Positions 33,322 to 42,153 of a stretch of 64,000 bases of DNA are shown one piece after another. Origin of the DNA: a bacterium (GTDB lineage: Bacteria; Sysuimicrobiota; Sysuimicrobiia; Sysuimicrobiales; Segetimicrobiaceae); contig DASSJF010000050.1 in assembly GCA_035691305.1 (NCBI GenBank), positions 1 to 64,000 on the forward strand, read 5' to 3'. Position numbers and translations under genes: made by a program. The notes beneath the pieces were generated by a model. It had not been told where the DNA came from. It ran no database searches and saw only the letters and a list, made by a program, of their open reading frames with translations. Position 1 is the stretch's first letter, and every line of letters begins with the position of its first letter.

Positions 33322-34836
33322 GTGACCGCGGATCAGGTCGGACAGCTGTTCATGGTTGATTTCACCGGCCACGCGCCGTCCGCGGAGGTCGAGCGGTTGA
33401 TCCGGGAGGGTGTCGGCGGGATCGTCCTCTTCGAGAAGAATGTGGCGGAGCCGGTCCAGATCGCCGCGTTGACCAACGCGCTGCAGGCGGTCGCCAGGGA
33501 CGCCGGCCGCCCGCCCGTGCTGGTCGCCATGGACCAGGAAGGCGGCCCGGTCGTGCGCCTCCGCGCCGGCGCGACGCATTTCCCGAGCGCGATGGCGTTC
33601 GGCGCGGCCGGCAGCGAAGCGCTTGTCGCGTCCGCGGCCGGCATCACGGCCCGCGAGCTGCGCGCGGTCGGCGTGCAGATAAACTTCGCGCCGGTGCTCG
33701 ACGTCAACACAAACCCGCTCAATCCCGTCATCGGCGTGCGGTCCTTCGGCGAGGACCCGGACCGCGTTGGACGACTCGGGGCGGCCGCGGTTCGCGCGAT
33801 GGAGGTCTCCGGCGTGGCGGCGACGGTCAAACACTTCCCGGGCCACGGCGACACCGTCGTCGACTCGCATCTCGGCCTGCCGCTGGTGGCCCACGACATG
33901 CGCCGGCTCGACCGCGTCGAGCTGGCGCCGTACCGCCAGGCGATCGCCGCGGGCTGCGCCGCGGTCATGACGGCCCACATCGTCTTCCGGGCGCTCGATC
34001 CCGACCGCCCCGCGACGGTGTCGTCGGACGTTCTCGGGTTCCTCCGCGAGCAAATGGGCTTCGGGGGTGTGCTGGTCACCGACTCGATGGCGATGAACGC
34101 GATCACGGAGTACGCCCCGCGCGGCGAGGCCGCGGTGCAGGCGGTGCTGGCCGGGGCGGACATCGTGCTCGCCTGCGGCGAGCTCGACGCGCAGCGCGAG
34201 GCGCTCGACGCGGTGCGCACGGCGGCGGAGAGCGGACGCATCCCGGCCCCGCGGATCGCCGAGGCCGCCGCGCGCGTCGCCGCGCTCAAGGAGCGGTTCA
34301 GGCTCGCGGAGCGGACCACGGTCTCGCTCGAGGACGTGCCGCGGCGCGTCGGCGTCCCGGCCCACCTCGTCGTCGCGGACCGGGTCGCCGAAGCCGCCGT
34401 GACGGTCGTCCGGGATCCGGAGGGACTGCTGCCCGCGCGCAGCGGATCGTTCGCGGTCGTGGACGGCGCCGCGGGCCGGGGCGCCGCCGCCGGTCTGGCG
34501 GAGGCATTTCGCGCGGCGGGCCGAGAGGCGGCCGTGGTCCCCGGGACATTCGCCGGACCGGCCGACCCGGGCGGGGTGCGCGTGGTGCCGGTCGGACACG
34601 CCCGGCGCGATACGCCGGAGACGCGGGCCGCCGCGGCGCGCGTCGCGCATGCCGCGGCGGCCGCGGGACCGATCATCGCCGTCGCTACGGGCGCGCCCTA
34701 CGTGCTCACCGAGGTGCCGCCGCGGGCGACGTGCGTCGCCGCCTACGGTGACGACCCGGCGTCGCTTCGCGCCGCGGCGCGTCTGATCGCCGGTCTGGTT
34801 ACGGCGCAGGGCGTGTTGCCGGTCTCGCTGTCGTAG
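33322..34836 (+). CDS. nagZ: GH3 beta-N-acetylhexosaminidase, NagZ-like
   Basis: A 504-residue glycoside hydrolase of family 3. It shows ALVAMDQEGGPVVRL-type substrate binding near residue 70, the catalytic His/Asp loop KHFPGHGDTVVDSH near 170 and the nucleophile Asp in VTDSMAM near 255. Those features, including the KHFPGHGDT loop, define the NagZ type that uses a His/Asp dyad as acid/base. No signal peptide is present, so it acts in the cytosol on imported muropeptides or chito-oligosaccharides. The C-terminal 160 residues form an extra domain seen in Gram-positive NagZ. The GTG at 33322 follows GGAGG. It ends the salvage operon. Confidence 0.9.
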   Translation: MTADQVGQLFMVDFTGHAPSAEVERLIREGVGGIVLFEKNVAEPVQIAALTNALQAVARDAGRPPVLVAMDQEGGPVVRLRAGATHFPSAMAFGAAGSEALVASAAGITARELRAVGVQINFAPVLDVNTNPLNPVIGVRSFGEDPDRVGRLGAAAVRAMEVSGVAATVKHFPGHGDTVVDSHLGLPLVAHDMRRLDRVELAPYRQAIAAGCAAVMTAHIVFRALDPDRPATVSSDVLGFLREQMGFGGVLVTDSMAMNAITEYAPRGEAAVQAVLAGADIVLACGELDAQREALDAVRTAAESGRIPAPRIAEAAARVAALKERFRLAERTTVSLEDVPRRVGVPAHLVVADRVAEAAVTVVRDPEGLLPARSGSFAVVDGAAGRGAAAGLAEAFRAAGREAAVVPGTFAGPADPGGVRVVPVGHARRDTPETRAAAARVAHAAAAAGPIIAVATGAPYVLTEVPPRATCVAAYGDDPASLRAAARLIAGLVTAQGVLPVSLS

Positions 34837-34880
34837 GGCGCGCCGCGGCGGCGGGCCGGCGCACTGAGGCCGCGGTTCGG

Positions 34881-36059
34881 TTAGCGGAGCCGGGCGAGCC
34901 GCTTTGCAAGCCGCGCCGCGGGCGCGGCGAGGCCGAGGCGCGATGCGATCTCCAGCGCTTCGCCCGCGGCGCCCCGCGCCGCGGCGACATCCCCTGCGCG
35001 CGCGCGGATCTTGGCGACTTCCTCCAGCACGTGCGCCCGGTAGAGATCGGCCGCCTGCCAGGATGCCACCTCGGCTTCGAGGCGCCGGCGCCGCGCCGGC
35101 TCCGCCCCCGTGAGCCGGTACGCGCGGCTGAGCCGCCGCAGCGCGCGCCAGCGATCGCGGGGTGCCGCCGCCGCGTCGACCGCGCGGTCGAAGCACGCCG
35201 CCGCCCGCCCGCAATCGCCGCGTCGGAGGAGCAGCATCCCCGCGCCTTCCCAGTCGAACCGCACCCGCGAGGCCTCCAGATCGTGGAGCGTCCGGAGCAC
35301 CTCGCCGTGCAGCGCGACCATCGCCAGCAGATCGGCGCGGTTGTGGGCGATCACCGGATCGAGCGCGGCGCGGTCGCCCGATCGCAGATACTCGACGTAG
35401 ATGCCGGGGATCAGCCACCCGGGAACGTCGTTGTGCCGCGGTGCGCCGACGATCTCCGCCTCCAGCGTGCTCAGCCGGTACGTGCCGAAGACGCGGTGCC
35501 AGAGGCGGCGCGCGGGCGTGATGAGATCGGTGTGGACCTCCGGCGAGGCCGGGCGCTGGCGCGCGAGGACGAACCGCGCCTCGAGGATCGGCCAGTCGAA
35601 CCGCCGGCCGTTGAACGTGACGAGGTGCGGCCGTCCCGCGAGCCGTTCGCCGACCGCGCCGAGGAGATGCGCCTCCGACCGGAGGCGCCGCAGCAGAAAC
35701 TGCTCCGTGACGAGCACGTCGCCGTCCACGTAGGCCAGCCCGATCAGAAACGCGTACGTTCCGGTTCCGCCGGCGAGCCCGGTCGTTTCGGTGTCGAGCC
35801 AGACCATGCCGGCGGCCGCCCCCGCGTGCTCTTCGGCGACCCAGCCGATGCTGGCGCCGATCTCGACGCGCCCGTGGCGGTGGCCGAGGGCATAGCGCGC
35901 GCGGACCACTTCGACGCCGTCGCCGCCGGCGGCGGTCGCCGCGGGCCGGTGGGCCGGCGCCGGTACCGAACGACCTGTCTTGTCCCTCGGCGCGAGGCCC
36001 GCCCCGTACCGGCGGAGCCGCTCGCGAAGCGCGTCGACCGCGGTCTCAGGCAGGGACAC
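34881..36059 (-). CDS. mrfB: DEDD exonuclease MrfB/YprB-like, RNase H fold, with helical repeats
   Basis: A 392-residue protein. The exonuclease domain (residues 80-250) has the acidic DETTGL motif near residue 90, LVTFNGRRFDWPIL near 150 and the Asp of IAHNRADLLAM near 240, as in YprB/MrfB. A C-terminal TPR-like helical region follows (LLLRRGDCGRAAACFDRAV). In Bacillus subtilis MrfA and MrfB repair mitomycin C damage by a nucleotide-excision route independent of UvrABC. The GTG start overlaps the helicase stop by 14 bases, so the two are coupled, as in Bacillus. Confidence 0.85.
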   Translation of the reverse strand: MSLPETAVDALRERLRRYGAGLAPRDKTGRSVPAPAHRPAATAAGGDGVEVVRARYALGHRHGRVEIGASIGWVAEEHAGAAAGMVWLDTETTGLAGGTGTYAFLIGLAYVDGDVLVTEQFLLRRLRSEAHLLGAVGERLAGRPHLVTFNGRRFDWPILEARFVLARQRPASPEVHTDLITPARRLWHRVFGTYRLSTLEAEIVGAPRHNDVPGWLIPGIYVEYLRSGDRAALDPVIAHNRADLLAMVALHGEVLRTLHDLEASRVRFDWEGAGMLLLRRGDCGRAAACFDRAVDAAAAPRDRWRALRRLSRAYRLTGAEPARRRRLEAEVASWQAADLYRAHVLEEVAKIRARAGDVAAARGAAGEALEIASRLGLAAPAARLAKRLARLR

Positions 36060-38301
36060 AGACGTCGCGCAGCAGGCGCAGCGTCCGGCGTTTCGGGTCC
36101 GGACCGAGGCCGAGGACGGGACCGACGCAGGACGGGCAGCCGGCGTCGCAGCCGCAACCTTCGATCAGCGAGGCGGCGGTGTCCAACAGGTCGCGCCGCA
36201 GCGCGAACAGCCGCTCCGCCTGCCCCACCCCGCCCGGGATCTGCTCGTAGACCGTCACCGTCGGCTCGCCGGTGTGCGGCGAGCGCGTCTCGGCGAGCGC
36301 GCCGAGGTCGCGGGGATCGCACATCAGATAGAGCGGCGCGACGTTGTGCAGCGCGTTGGCCACCCCGAGCAGCGCGCCCTGCAGCGTGTCGTTGTCGAGG
36401 TCGGCGACGCGAGACCGCGGGAACACCCACCAGGCGCCGGTCGTGTGCAGCGTCGTCTCCGGCAGGTGGATCGTGCCGAAGCCGACGTTCTCGTGGTTGG
36501 AGAGGGTCAGTTTCTTGAAGATCGTCGGCCGGAACGTCACCGTGACTTCGCCGTGCGCCGCGTCGTCCGCCTTGGCGAACTCGGCCATCACGCGCAGGTC
36601 GGTCGCGATCTGGGCGTCGGTGTAGTAATCGACGTCGACCCGCCTGACGTAGGCCTTCCGTTCCTCCCAATCGAGCCGGTCGACGTGGTACTGCTGGCCG
36701 AGGTGGATATAGATCGCGTCCTCGTGGACGAACGCGGGCGCCGACGCGAGGTCGATCTCGCCGATTACGCGCGGGCGCGGGTCGGTCGTGTCGATGATCA
36801 CGACGTTCTCCTGGCTCGCGCTGCGCAGGCTGACGTCCTCCGCCGGGTACGCCTCCGCGATGTAGTGCCAGGCGTCGTCCTCGTGGTGCAGGACGCCGGC
36901 CTCCTCGAGGTACGCGAGGATCTCCGGCAGCGTGTTGGGCCCGAAGGTTTCGCCGTCGCGCAGGGGGAGTTCGAACGCCGCGCACTTGAGGTGGCTCGCC
37001 AGCACCAGCAGGTTGTCGGGGTTGGTGCGGGCTTCTTCGGCGCCCTGGCGCAGCAGATAGTCGGGATGGCGGACGATGAACTGATCGAGCGCCGCGCTGG
37101 TTGCGACCAGGACCGCGAGCGCCCGCTCGCGCCGCCGGCCGGCCCGGCCCATCTGCTGCCAGGTGCTGGCGATCGTGCCGGGATAGCCGACCAGCACCGC
37201 GGCGCTCAGCTGCCCGATGTCGATGCCCAGCTCGAGCGCGTTGGTGGCGGCCACCGCCCGCACCGCGCCGCTCCGCAGCCCCGCCTCGATTTTCCGCCGC
37301 TCCGAGGGCAGGTAGCCTGCGCGGTAGCCGCAGATCGCGTCGGCGGACAGCGAGCGTCGCTCGGCGGCCGCGCGCAGGTACGTGGTGAGCAACTCCGCGG
37401 CGAGGCGGGATCGGGCGAAGAAGATCGTCTGAATCCGGCCGCCCAGCAACTCGCCGGCCAGCGTCACGGACTCGCGCACTGCGTCGATGCGGATGCCGAG
37501 TTGTTCGTTGACGACCGGCGGATTGTAGAAGCCAACCACGCGCTCGCCGGAGGGCGCGCCGTTGCGGTCGATCAGCGCCATCGTGCGGCCGGTGAGGCGC
37601 TCGGCGTGCTCTTTCGGGTTCCCGATGGTGGCCGAGCAGCAGATGAACTGCGGCGTGCTGCCGTAGAACGCGCAGATCCGCGCGAGCCGCCGCAGCACGT
37701 TTGCGAGGTGGGAGCCGAACACGCCGCGGTAGTGATGCAATTCGTCGAGCACGACGTACCGGAGGTTCTCGAACAATCGCAGCCACTTCGTGTGGTGCGG
37801 CAGGATCGCGGTGTGCAGCATGTCGGGGTTGGTCACGACGACGTGTCCCGCCGCCCGGATCGTGCGGCGCGCGTCCGCCGGCGTGTCGCCGTCGTACGTG
37901 AACGCGCGCACATCGGCGCCGAGCAGGTGAATCAGCGTCTGCAGCTCGTCCACCTGATCGGCGCCGAGCGCCTTCGTCGGAAAGAGGTACAGCGCGCGGG
38001 CCTGGTGGTCGCGAAGGGCGGTATCGAGCACCGGCAGGTTGTAGCAGAGCGTCTTGCCGGACGCAGTCGGGGTGACAACGACGATATCCGAACCTGAACG
38101 GACGCGGCTGTACGCCTCGGCTTGATGCGAATACAACCGGGTGATCCCCGTGCGGCCGAGCGCCTCGGCGAGCCGCACGTCGATCCCGGAGGGAAAGGGT
38201 TCGTATTGGGCCGTGCGCTCGGGAATGGTGTGCCAGGCCGTGAAATGCGACGAAAAGCGCGGACGCGCGCGCAGCGCTTCGATGATCTGGTCCAATGTCA
38301 T
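36046..38301 (-). CDS. mrfA: DEAD/H-box helicase MrfA/YprA-like, with C-terminal Cys motif
   Basis: A 751-residue superfamily 2 helicase. RecA-like domain 1 has Walker A TPTASGKT near residue 80 and the DEAH-like box LDELHHYRG near 190; domain 2 has ATNALELGIDIG and QMGRAGRR. The C-terminal MZB/DUF1998 domain carries the cysteine cluster CGCDAGCPSC that holds an iron-sulfur or zinc site in MrfA. It works with MrfB in repair of mitomycin C adducts. The ATG at 38301 follows AGGAG seven bases upstream. It is the first gene of the repair operon. Confidence 0.92.
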   Translation of the reverse strand: MTLDQIIEALRARPRFSSHFTAWHTIPERTAQYEPFPSGIDVRLAEALGRTGITRLYSHQAEAYSRVRSGSDIVVVTPTASGKTLCYNLPVLDTALRDHQARALYLFPTKALGADQVDELQTLIHLLGADVRAFTYDGDTPADARRTIRAAGHVVVTNPDMLHTAILPHHTKWLRLFENLRYVVLDELHHYRGVFGSHLANVLRRLARICAFYGSTPQFICCSATIGNPKEHAERLTGRTMALIDRNGAPSGERVVGFYNPPVVNEQLGIRIDAVRESVTLAGELLGGRIQTIFFARSRLAAELLTTYLRAAAERRSLSADAICGYRAGYLPSERRKIEAGLRSGAVRAVAATNALELGIDIGQLSAAVLVGYPGTIASTWQQMGRAGRRRERALAVLVATSAALDQFIVRHPDYLLRQGAEEARTNPDNLLVLASHLKCAAFELPLRDGETFGPNTLPEILAYLEEAGVLHHEDDAWHYIAEAYPAEDVSLRSASQENVVIIDTTDPRPRVIGEIDLASAPAFVHEDAIYIHLGQQYHVDRLDWEERKAYVRRVDVDYYTDAQIATDLRVMAEFAKADDAAHGEVTVTFRPTIFKKLTLSNHENVGFGTIHLPETTLHTTGAWWVFPRSRVADLDNDTLQGALLGVANALHNVAPLYLMCDPRDLGALAETRSPHTGEPTVTVYEQIPGGVGQAERLFALRRDLLDTAASLIEGCGCDAGCPSCVGPVLGLGPDPKRRTLRLLRDVCVPA

Positions 38302-38340
38302 GCGGCAGCTCCTGCGTCAACGGCGCTCGGGCGGGGTCGA

Positions 38341-38592
38341 TCGTCCCCCGAACTGACGTTCGCCAATAGTGGCCTCTTTCCTGTCGCGGCGCGACATGAG
38401 AGTGTCGCGGGCGCCGTGATCGTGCTGCCGTGTGATCGGGACGCGGGGTCGTCTATGACCGGTTGCGCGCGGCTTTCGAGCGTAGCGGCATCGCCTTGTC
38501 GGAACCGGACCTGCGGATCGCCGCCGTCGCCCTGGCGCGTTCCCTGATGCTTGTCACCGGCACCGTCCGCCGTTTCGCGGCCGTTACATCGT
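38341..38592 (+). pseudogene. Remnant of a PIN-domain (VapC-like) toxin, frameshifted
   Basis: Two adjacent plus-strand frames read as one degraded PIN domain: SPELTFANSGLFPVAARHE then AVIVLPCDRDAG in the first, and VVYDRLRAAFERSGIALS then LRIAAVALARSLMLVTGTV in the second. They resemble the middle and C-terminal parts of VapC toxins (VLPFD..A..Y..LRA..., IAA.AL......LVT). The switch falls in the run GGGG at about 38445-38448, and no N-terminal part or antitoxin remains. This fills the 290-bp gap between the helicase and DinB genes. A sequencing error could explain the shift, but not the missing start. Confidence 0.45.
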
Positions 38593-39097
38593 CAGCGCGG
38601 GACGCCCTGGAGCGCCCGCAGGTACTGGATCTGGCCCGTGTGGTACGCGTCGTGCGTGATGGTCCGGACGATGCGCATCGCGATCGCCTGCCGGTGCCGG
38701 CCCTGGTACCAGTCGATCGCGCGCGAGAGGCCCGCGTCGTCGAGTGCGTGCACGCGACTCAACAGTTCGAGCGAGATCGGAGCAGCATCTGCCGGTCGCG
38801 CGTCCACTCTTGCTCGCCGCCCCCGGCCTCTCGCCGATCGCAAGCGAGGAGCTGCCGTCCGTCGGCCGGATTGCCGTTCCAGGCGTCGACCACGCCGCCC
38901 TTCCACAGGGTCAGGTGGCGGACGATTTGCCAAATCGAGTGCCGGTCCGGCGACGGCTTCCACGCCGCCTGCGCCGCGGACAGGCTGGACAGCGCGTGGG
39001 TCAGGGGCGGCTGCCACTGCCATCCCTCTTTCTCCGGCAGTGTGTAGACGTGGTCGACTACGAGATCGTGGAGCCTCAGCGTGTCGGGCCGGCTCAT
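38592..39097 (-). pseudogene. DinB/YfiT-family protein gene, frameshifted
   Basis: The N-terminal part (MSRPDTLRLHDLVVDHVY, then HSIWQIVRHLTLWKG) is in one frame and ends at a stop shortly after EWTRDRQMLLRSRS. The C-terminal part (LELLSRVHALDD, ending THDAYHTGQIQYLRALQG) continues in another frame. Joined, they give a normal four-helix DinB-like protein with the usual three metal-binding His (WQIVRHL; THDAYH). The break is near 38765-38790. The start is sound: ATG with GGGGGAGG five bases upstream, overlapping the hydroxylase stop as ATGA. Either a recent inactivating indel or an assembly error; nothing here distinguishes them. Confidence 0.7.
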
Positions 39098-41421
39098 CGG
39101 GGCCTCCCCCGCGTATCCTGCGCCTCTGCGATCGCGGCCCGCACGCGCTCGGGAGAGAGCGGCATGTCGAGGTGCCGGACGCCCAGGTGCGCGAGGGCGT
39201 CCACGACCGCGTTCACGACGCACGGCGTCGAGCCGATCGTCGCGGCCTCGCCGATCCCTTTGGCCCCGAGCGGGTTGCGCGGGGTCGGCGTGACCGACCG
39301 GCCGCGCTCGACGCGCGGCATGTGGTGGGCCTTCGGGACGGCGTACTCGGACAGGGCGGCGGTGAGCAACTGGCCCTGCTCGTCGTAGGCCGCATACTCG
39401 AGCAGCGCCTGCGCGGCGCCCTGCGCGATGCCGCCGTGGATCTGTCCGTCGACGAGCAGCGGATTGATGACGCGGCCGCAGTCGTCCACGCAGACGTAGC
39501 GTTCGAGGCGCACACTGCCGGTGTCGGCGTCGACCTCCGCGACGCAGACGTGGGTGCCGAAGGGAAACGTGGTCCCCTCCGACTTGAACCGGCTCGTCGC
39601 CTCGAGGCCCGGGCTCTGGTTCTCGGGGAGATGCCGGCCGGCATAGGCCGCCTTCGCGATCTCGGCGAGCGCAACACCCCGTCCCGGCGCGCCGCGCACC
39701 GTCACACCGCCGTCCTCGAGCACGAGGTCGGTCTTAGCGGCTTCGAGCATCACGGCGGCGATGCCGAGTATCTGCTCCCGCACCTCCATCGAGGCCAGGT
39801 ACACGGCGGAGCCGCCGAGCGACATGCTGCGACTTCCGCTCGTGCCGCCGCCGTACTGGACCATCAGGGTGTCGCCGTGCACCACCGTCACCTGCTCAGG
39901 CGAAATCCCGAGCGCGTCGGAGACGATCTGGGCCAGCCCGGTGGCGCCGCCCTGCCCGTGGGGTGACGTCCCGGTGATCACGGTCACCGTGGCGTCGGGG
40001 TTCATTCGAACGGTGCCGAGTTCCCACGGGCCGAAGCCGCAGATCTCGACGTAACTGGAAAGGCCGATACCGAGGAGGCGGCCCTCCCGCCGCGCCTCTT
40101 CCTGCCGCCGCCGCAGGGCGGCATAATCGGAGAGCCGCAGCGCCTCGTCGAGGGGCTTCGCGTACTCGCCGGAGTCGTACGTCGCGCCGGTGAGGGTTTT
40201 GTACGGAAACTCCGCGGGCGGGATGAAGTTGCGCCGCCGGACTTCCGCCGGGTCCACGCCGGCCTCGCGCGCCACGAGATCCATAATCCGCTCGAGGTAG
40301 TAGGTCGCTTCCGGCCGGCCCGCGCCACGGTAGGCGCCGGTCGGGCACGTGTTCGTGTAGAGCGCGAGCAACTCGCTGCGGATCGCCGGGATCTTGTAGG
40401 GCCCCTGGATCATGAGCGGCGTGAGCGTCGGGATGATCGCCGTCAGGTAGATCAGCTCACCGCCGAGGTCGGCGAGCACGCGCATGCGCAGCCCCCGCAG
40501 ACGGCCGTCGCGCTCAGCGGCGGCCTCGAGGTCGGCCACCTGCGCGCGACCGTGGGTCGTGGTGAGCATGTTTTCCCGCCGCGTCTCGATCCATTTCACC
40601 GCGCGGCCGAGGCGACGCGCCACCTGCGCGACGACGACGTCCTCCGGATACGTGTTGAGCTTCGCCCCGAACCCCCCGCCGACGTCCGGTGTGATCACCC
40701 GGATCCGCCCGGTCTCGAGCCCGAGCGTCTGCGCGATCCCGTCTCGAAGCGCGTGCGCTTCCTGCGTGGAGTTCCAGACGGTCAGGATGCCCTGCCCCGT
40801 GCTGCCGTCGTACATCGCGACGGTGCCCCGGGGCTCGAGCGATACGGGCGCGAGGCGCTGGTTGATCATGCGCCGGCGTACGACGACCGGCGCCCCGCGG
40901 AAAGCCGCCTCCACGTCCCCCTCGTCGAGCACCTGCCGGTACGCCACGTTCGTGCCGAGCGATTCATGGACGTACGGTGCCCCGGCCGCCGCCCGCTCCA
41001 GGTCGATCACGGCCGGCAGCGGCGCGTATTCCACGGTCACGCGCTCCGCGGCGTCCCGGGCGCGGTACGCGTCGTCGGCCACAACCACGGCGACCGGCTG
41101 CCCGGCATAGTGCACCTCGCCGGAGGCGAGCGGACGGTGCGCAGCGCTCTGCATGTCGGCGACGGTCAGGATCGGAAGCGGCTTCTGGATCTCCGGGAGG
41201 TCCGATGCGGCAAAGGCCGCGGTCACGCCCGGCATTGCGCGCGCCGCGCCGAGATCGATCCGCACGATCCGCGCGTGGGCGTGCGGGCTGCGCACGAAGG
41301 CGGCGTGCAGCATGCTCGGCAGCGTCAGATCGTCGACGAACTGACCCTCGCCGCGGATGAGCTTGGGGTCCTCGATGCGCCTCACCCGAGCGCCGACATA
41401 CCGGGAGACCGCCACCTGCAC
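39094..41421 (-). CDS. Molybdenum hydroxylase large subunit, form II CoxL-like
   Basis: A 775-residue molybdopterin subunit. The hammerhead domain starts at VGARVRRIEDPKLIRGEG; the cofactor loop reads VGGGFGAKL near 265; the active-site loop is TGAYRGAGRPEA near 370, the AYRGAGR signature of form II CoxL-like proteins; and the catalytic Glu is in GAKGIGEAATIG near 740. Form II proteins are called putative CO dehydrogenases, but their substrates are mostly unknown. No iron-sulfur or FAD subunit gene adjoins it, so it is an orphan large subunit. The GTG at 41421 has GAGG five bases upstream; other in-frame GTGs lie within ten bases. Confidence 0.88.
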   Translation of the reverse strand: MQVAVSRYVGARVRRIEDPKLIRGEGQFVDDLTLPSMLHAAFVRSPHAHARIVRIDLGAARAMPGVTAAFAASDLPEIQKPLPILTVADMQSAAHRPLASGEVHYAGQPVAVVVADDAYRARDAAERVTVEYAPLPAVIDLERAAAGAPYVHESLGTNVAYRQVLDEGDVEAAFRGAPVVVRRRMINQRLAPVSLEPRGTVAMYDGSTGQGILTVWNSTQEAHALRDGIAQTLGLETGRIRVITPDVGGGFGAKLNTYPEDVVVAQVARRLGRAVKWIETRRENMLTTTHGRAQVADLEAAAERDGRLRGLRMRVLADLGGELIYLTAIIPTLTPLMIQGPYKIPAIRSELLALYTNTCPTGAYRGAGRPEATYYLERIMDLVAREAGVDPAEVRRRNFIPPAEFPYKTLTGATYDSGEYAKPLDEALRLSDYAALRRRQEEARREGRLLGIGLSSYVEICGFGPWELGTVRMNPDATVTVITGTSPHGQGGATGLAQIVSDALGISPEQVTVVHGDTLMVQYGGGTSGSRSMSLGGSAVYLASMEVREQILGIAAVMLEAAKTDLVLEDGGVTVRGAPGRGVALAEIAKAAYAGRHLPENQSPGLEATSRFKSEGTTFPFGTHVCVAEVDADTGSVRLERYVCVDDCGRVINPLLVDGQIHGGIAQGAAQALLEYAAYDEQGQLLTAALSEYAVPKAHHMPRVERGRSVTPTPRNPLGAKGIGEAATIGSTPCVVNAVVDALAHLGVRHLDMPLSPERVRAAIAEAQDTRGRPR

Positions 41422-41574
41422 CACCGCCTCTGAGGGAATCCAACGGCCGCGCCGTGCGGAACTGCTCGACGTTTTCGACCGCTCCGCGACCGCACCCTGC
41501 CCCGGGGCCGGATTCGGCCCGCGCAGGCCGCGCGGGGCGCCCGTCCGGGTACCCGACCTGTCCACGCACTCCGG

Positions 41575-42153
41575 CTAGTCCTCCGGCACCGGCTTTCGGG
41601 CAATCAACCCGATCCACCGCGCGAAGGCGGCCAGGAACGCGCGCACGTGGTTCGCCGTTTCCTCGTCGGTGAGCCGGCCGTCCGCGTCGAATTTGTCGCC
41701 GGCGCGCGCGATCAGCACGGCCGGCTGCGGCATGACGATGGCGTTGAGGTTGACGAGCACGTCGCGCAGATGCATCTGCGCCCGCGCCGTCCCGGCCTGC
41801 CCGGTCGTGGCGCCGAGGATGCCGACCGGCTTGCCGCGGAGCGCGGAGTCTCCCGGCGGCCGGCTGATCCAGTCGATCACGTTCTTGAGCACCCCGGACA
41901 TCGAGAAGTTGTGTTCGGGCGTGATGATCAGCGTGCCGTCCGCGGCGCGCAGCGCGTGCTTGAGGCGCGTGACCGCCTCGGGAAACGCCGCCCTCTCCAG
42001 ATCGAAATTGTAGAGCGGGATCGCGTCGATCTCCTCGATCCGGACGGCGAGGAAGGGCGGCGCGAGGTCGCGCACCGCGCGTGCGAGCGCGCGGTTGTAC
42101 GACACCGCGCGCAGGCTGCCGGAGAACACGGCGACGGAGAGCGGCTCAGGCAT
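41575..42153 (-). CDS. NADPH-dependent FMN reductase family protein
   Basis: A 192-residue flavodoxin-like reductase. The FMN phosphate loop is FSGSLRAVSYNRALARA at the N-terminus and the isoalloxazine-binding stretch is ITPEHNFSMSGVLKNVIDW near residue 75, both diagnostic of the family that includes ArsH, azoreductases and chromate/quinone reductases. It reduces quinones, azo dyes or metals in the cytosol with NADPH; the true substrate is unknown. The ATG at 42153 has AAGGAG seven bases upstream and overlaps the MFS stop by eight bases. It may be coexpressed with the exporter and SDR upstream. Confidence 0.9.
   Translation of the reverse strand: MPEPLSVAVFSGSLRAVSYNRALARAVRDLAPPFLAVRIEEIDAIPLYNFDLERAAFPEAVTRLKHALRAADGTLIITPEHNFSMSGVLKNVIDWISRPPGDSALRGKPVGILGATTGQAGTARAQMHLRDVLVNLNAIVMPQPAVLIARAGDKFDADGRLTDEETANHVRAFLAAFARWIGLIARKPVPED

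Noticed and set aside
35980-38097. 705-codon plus-strand frame opposite the MrfA helicase gene
   Set aside because: Antisense shadow: Arg/Val/Asp-rich with no domain, opposite a helicase with all its motifs.
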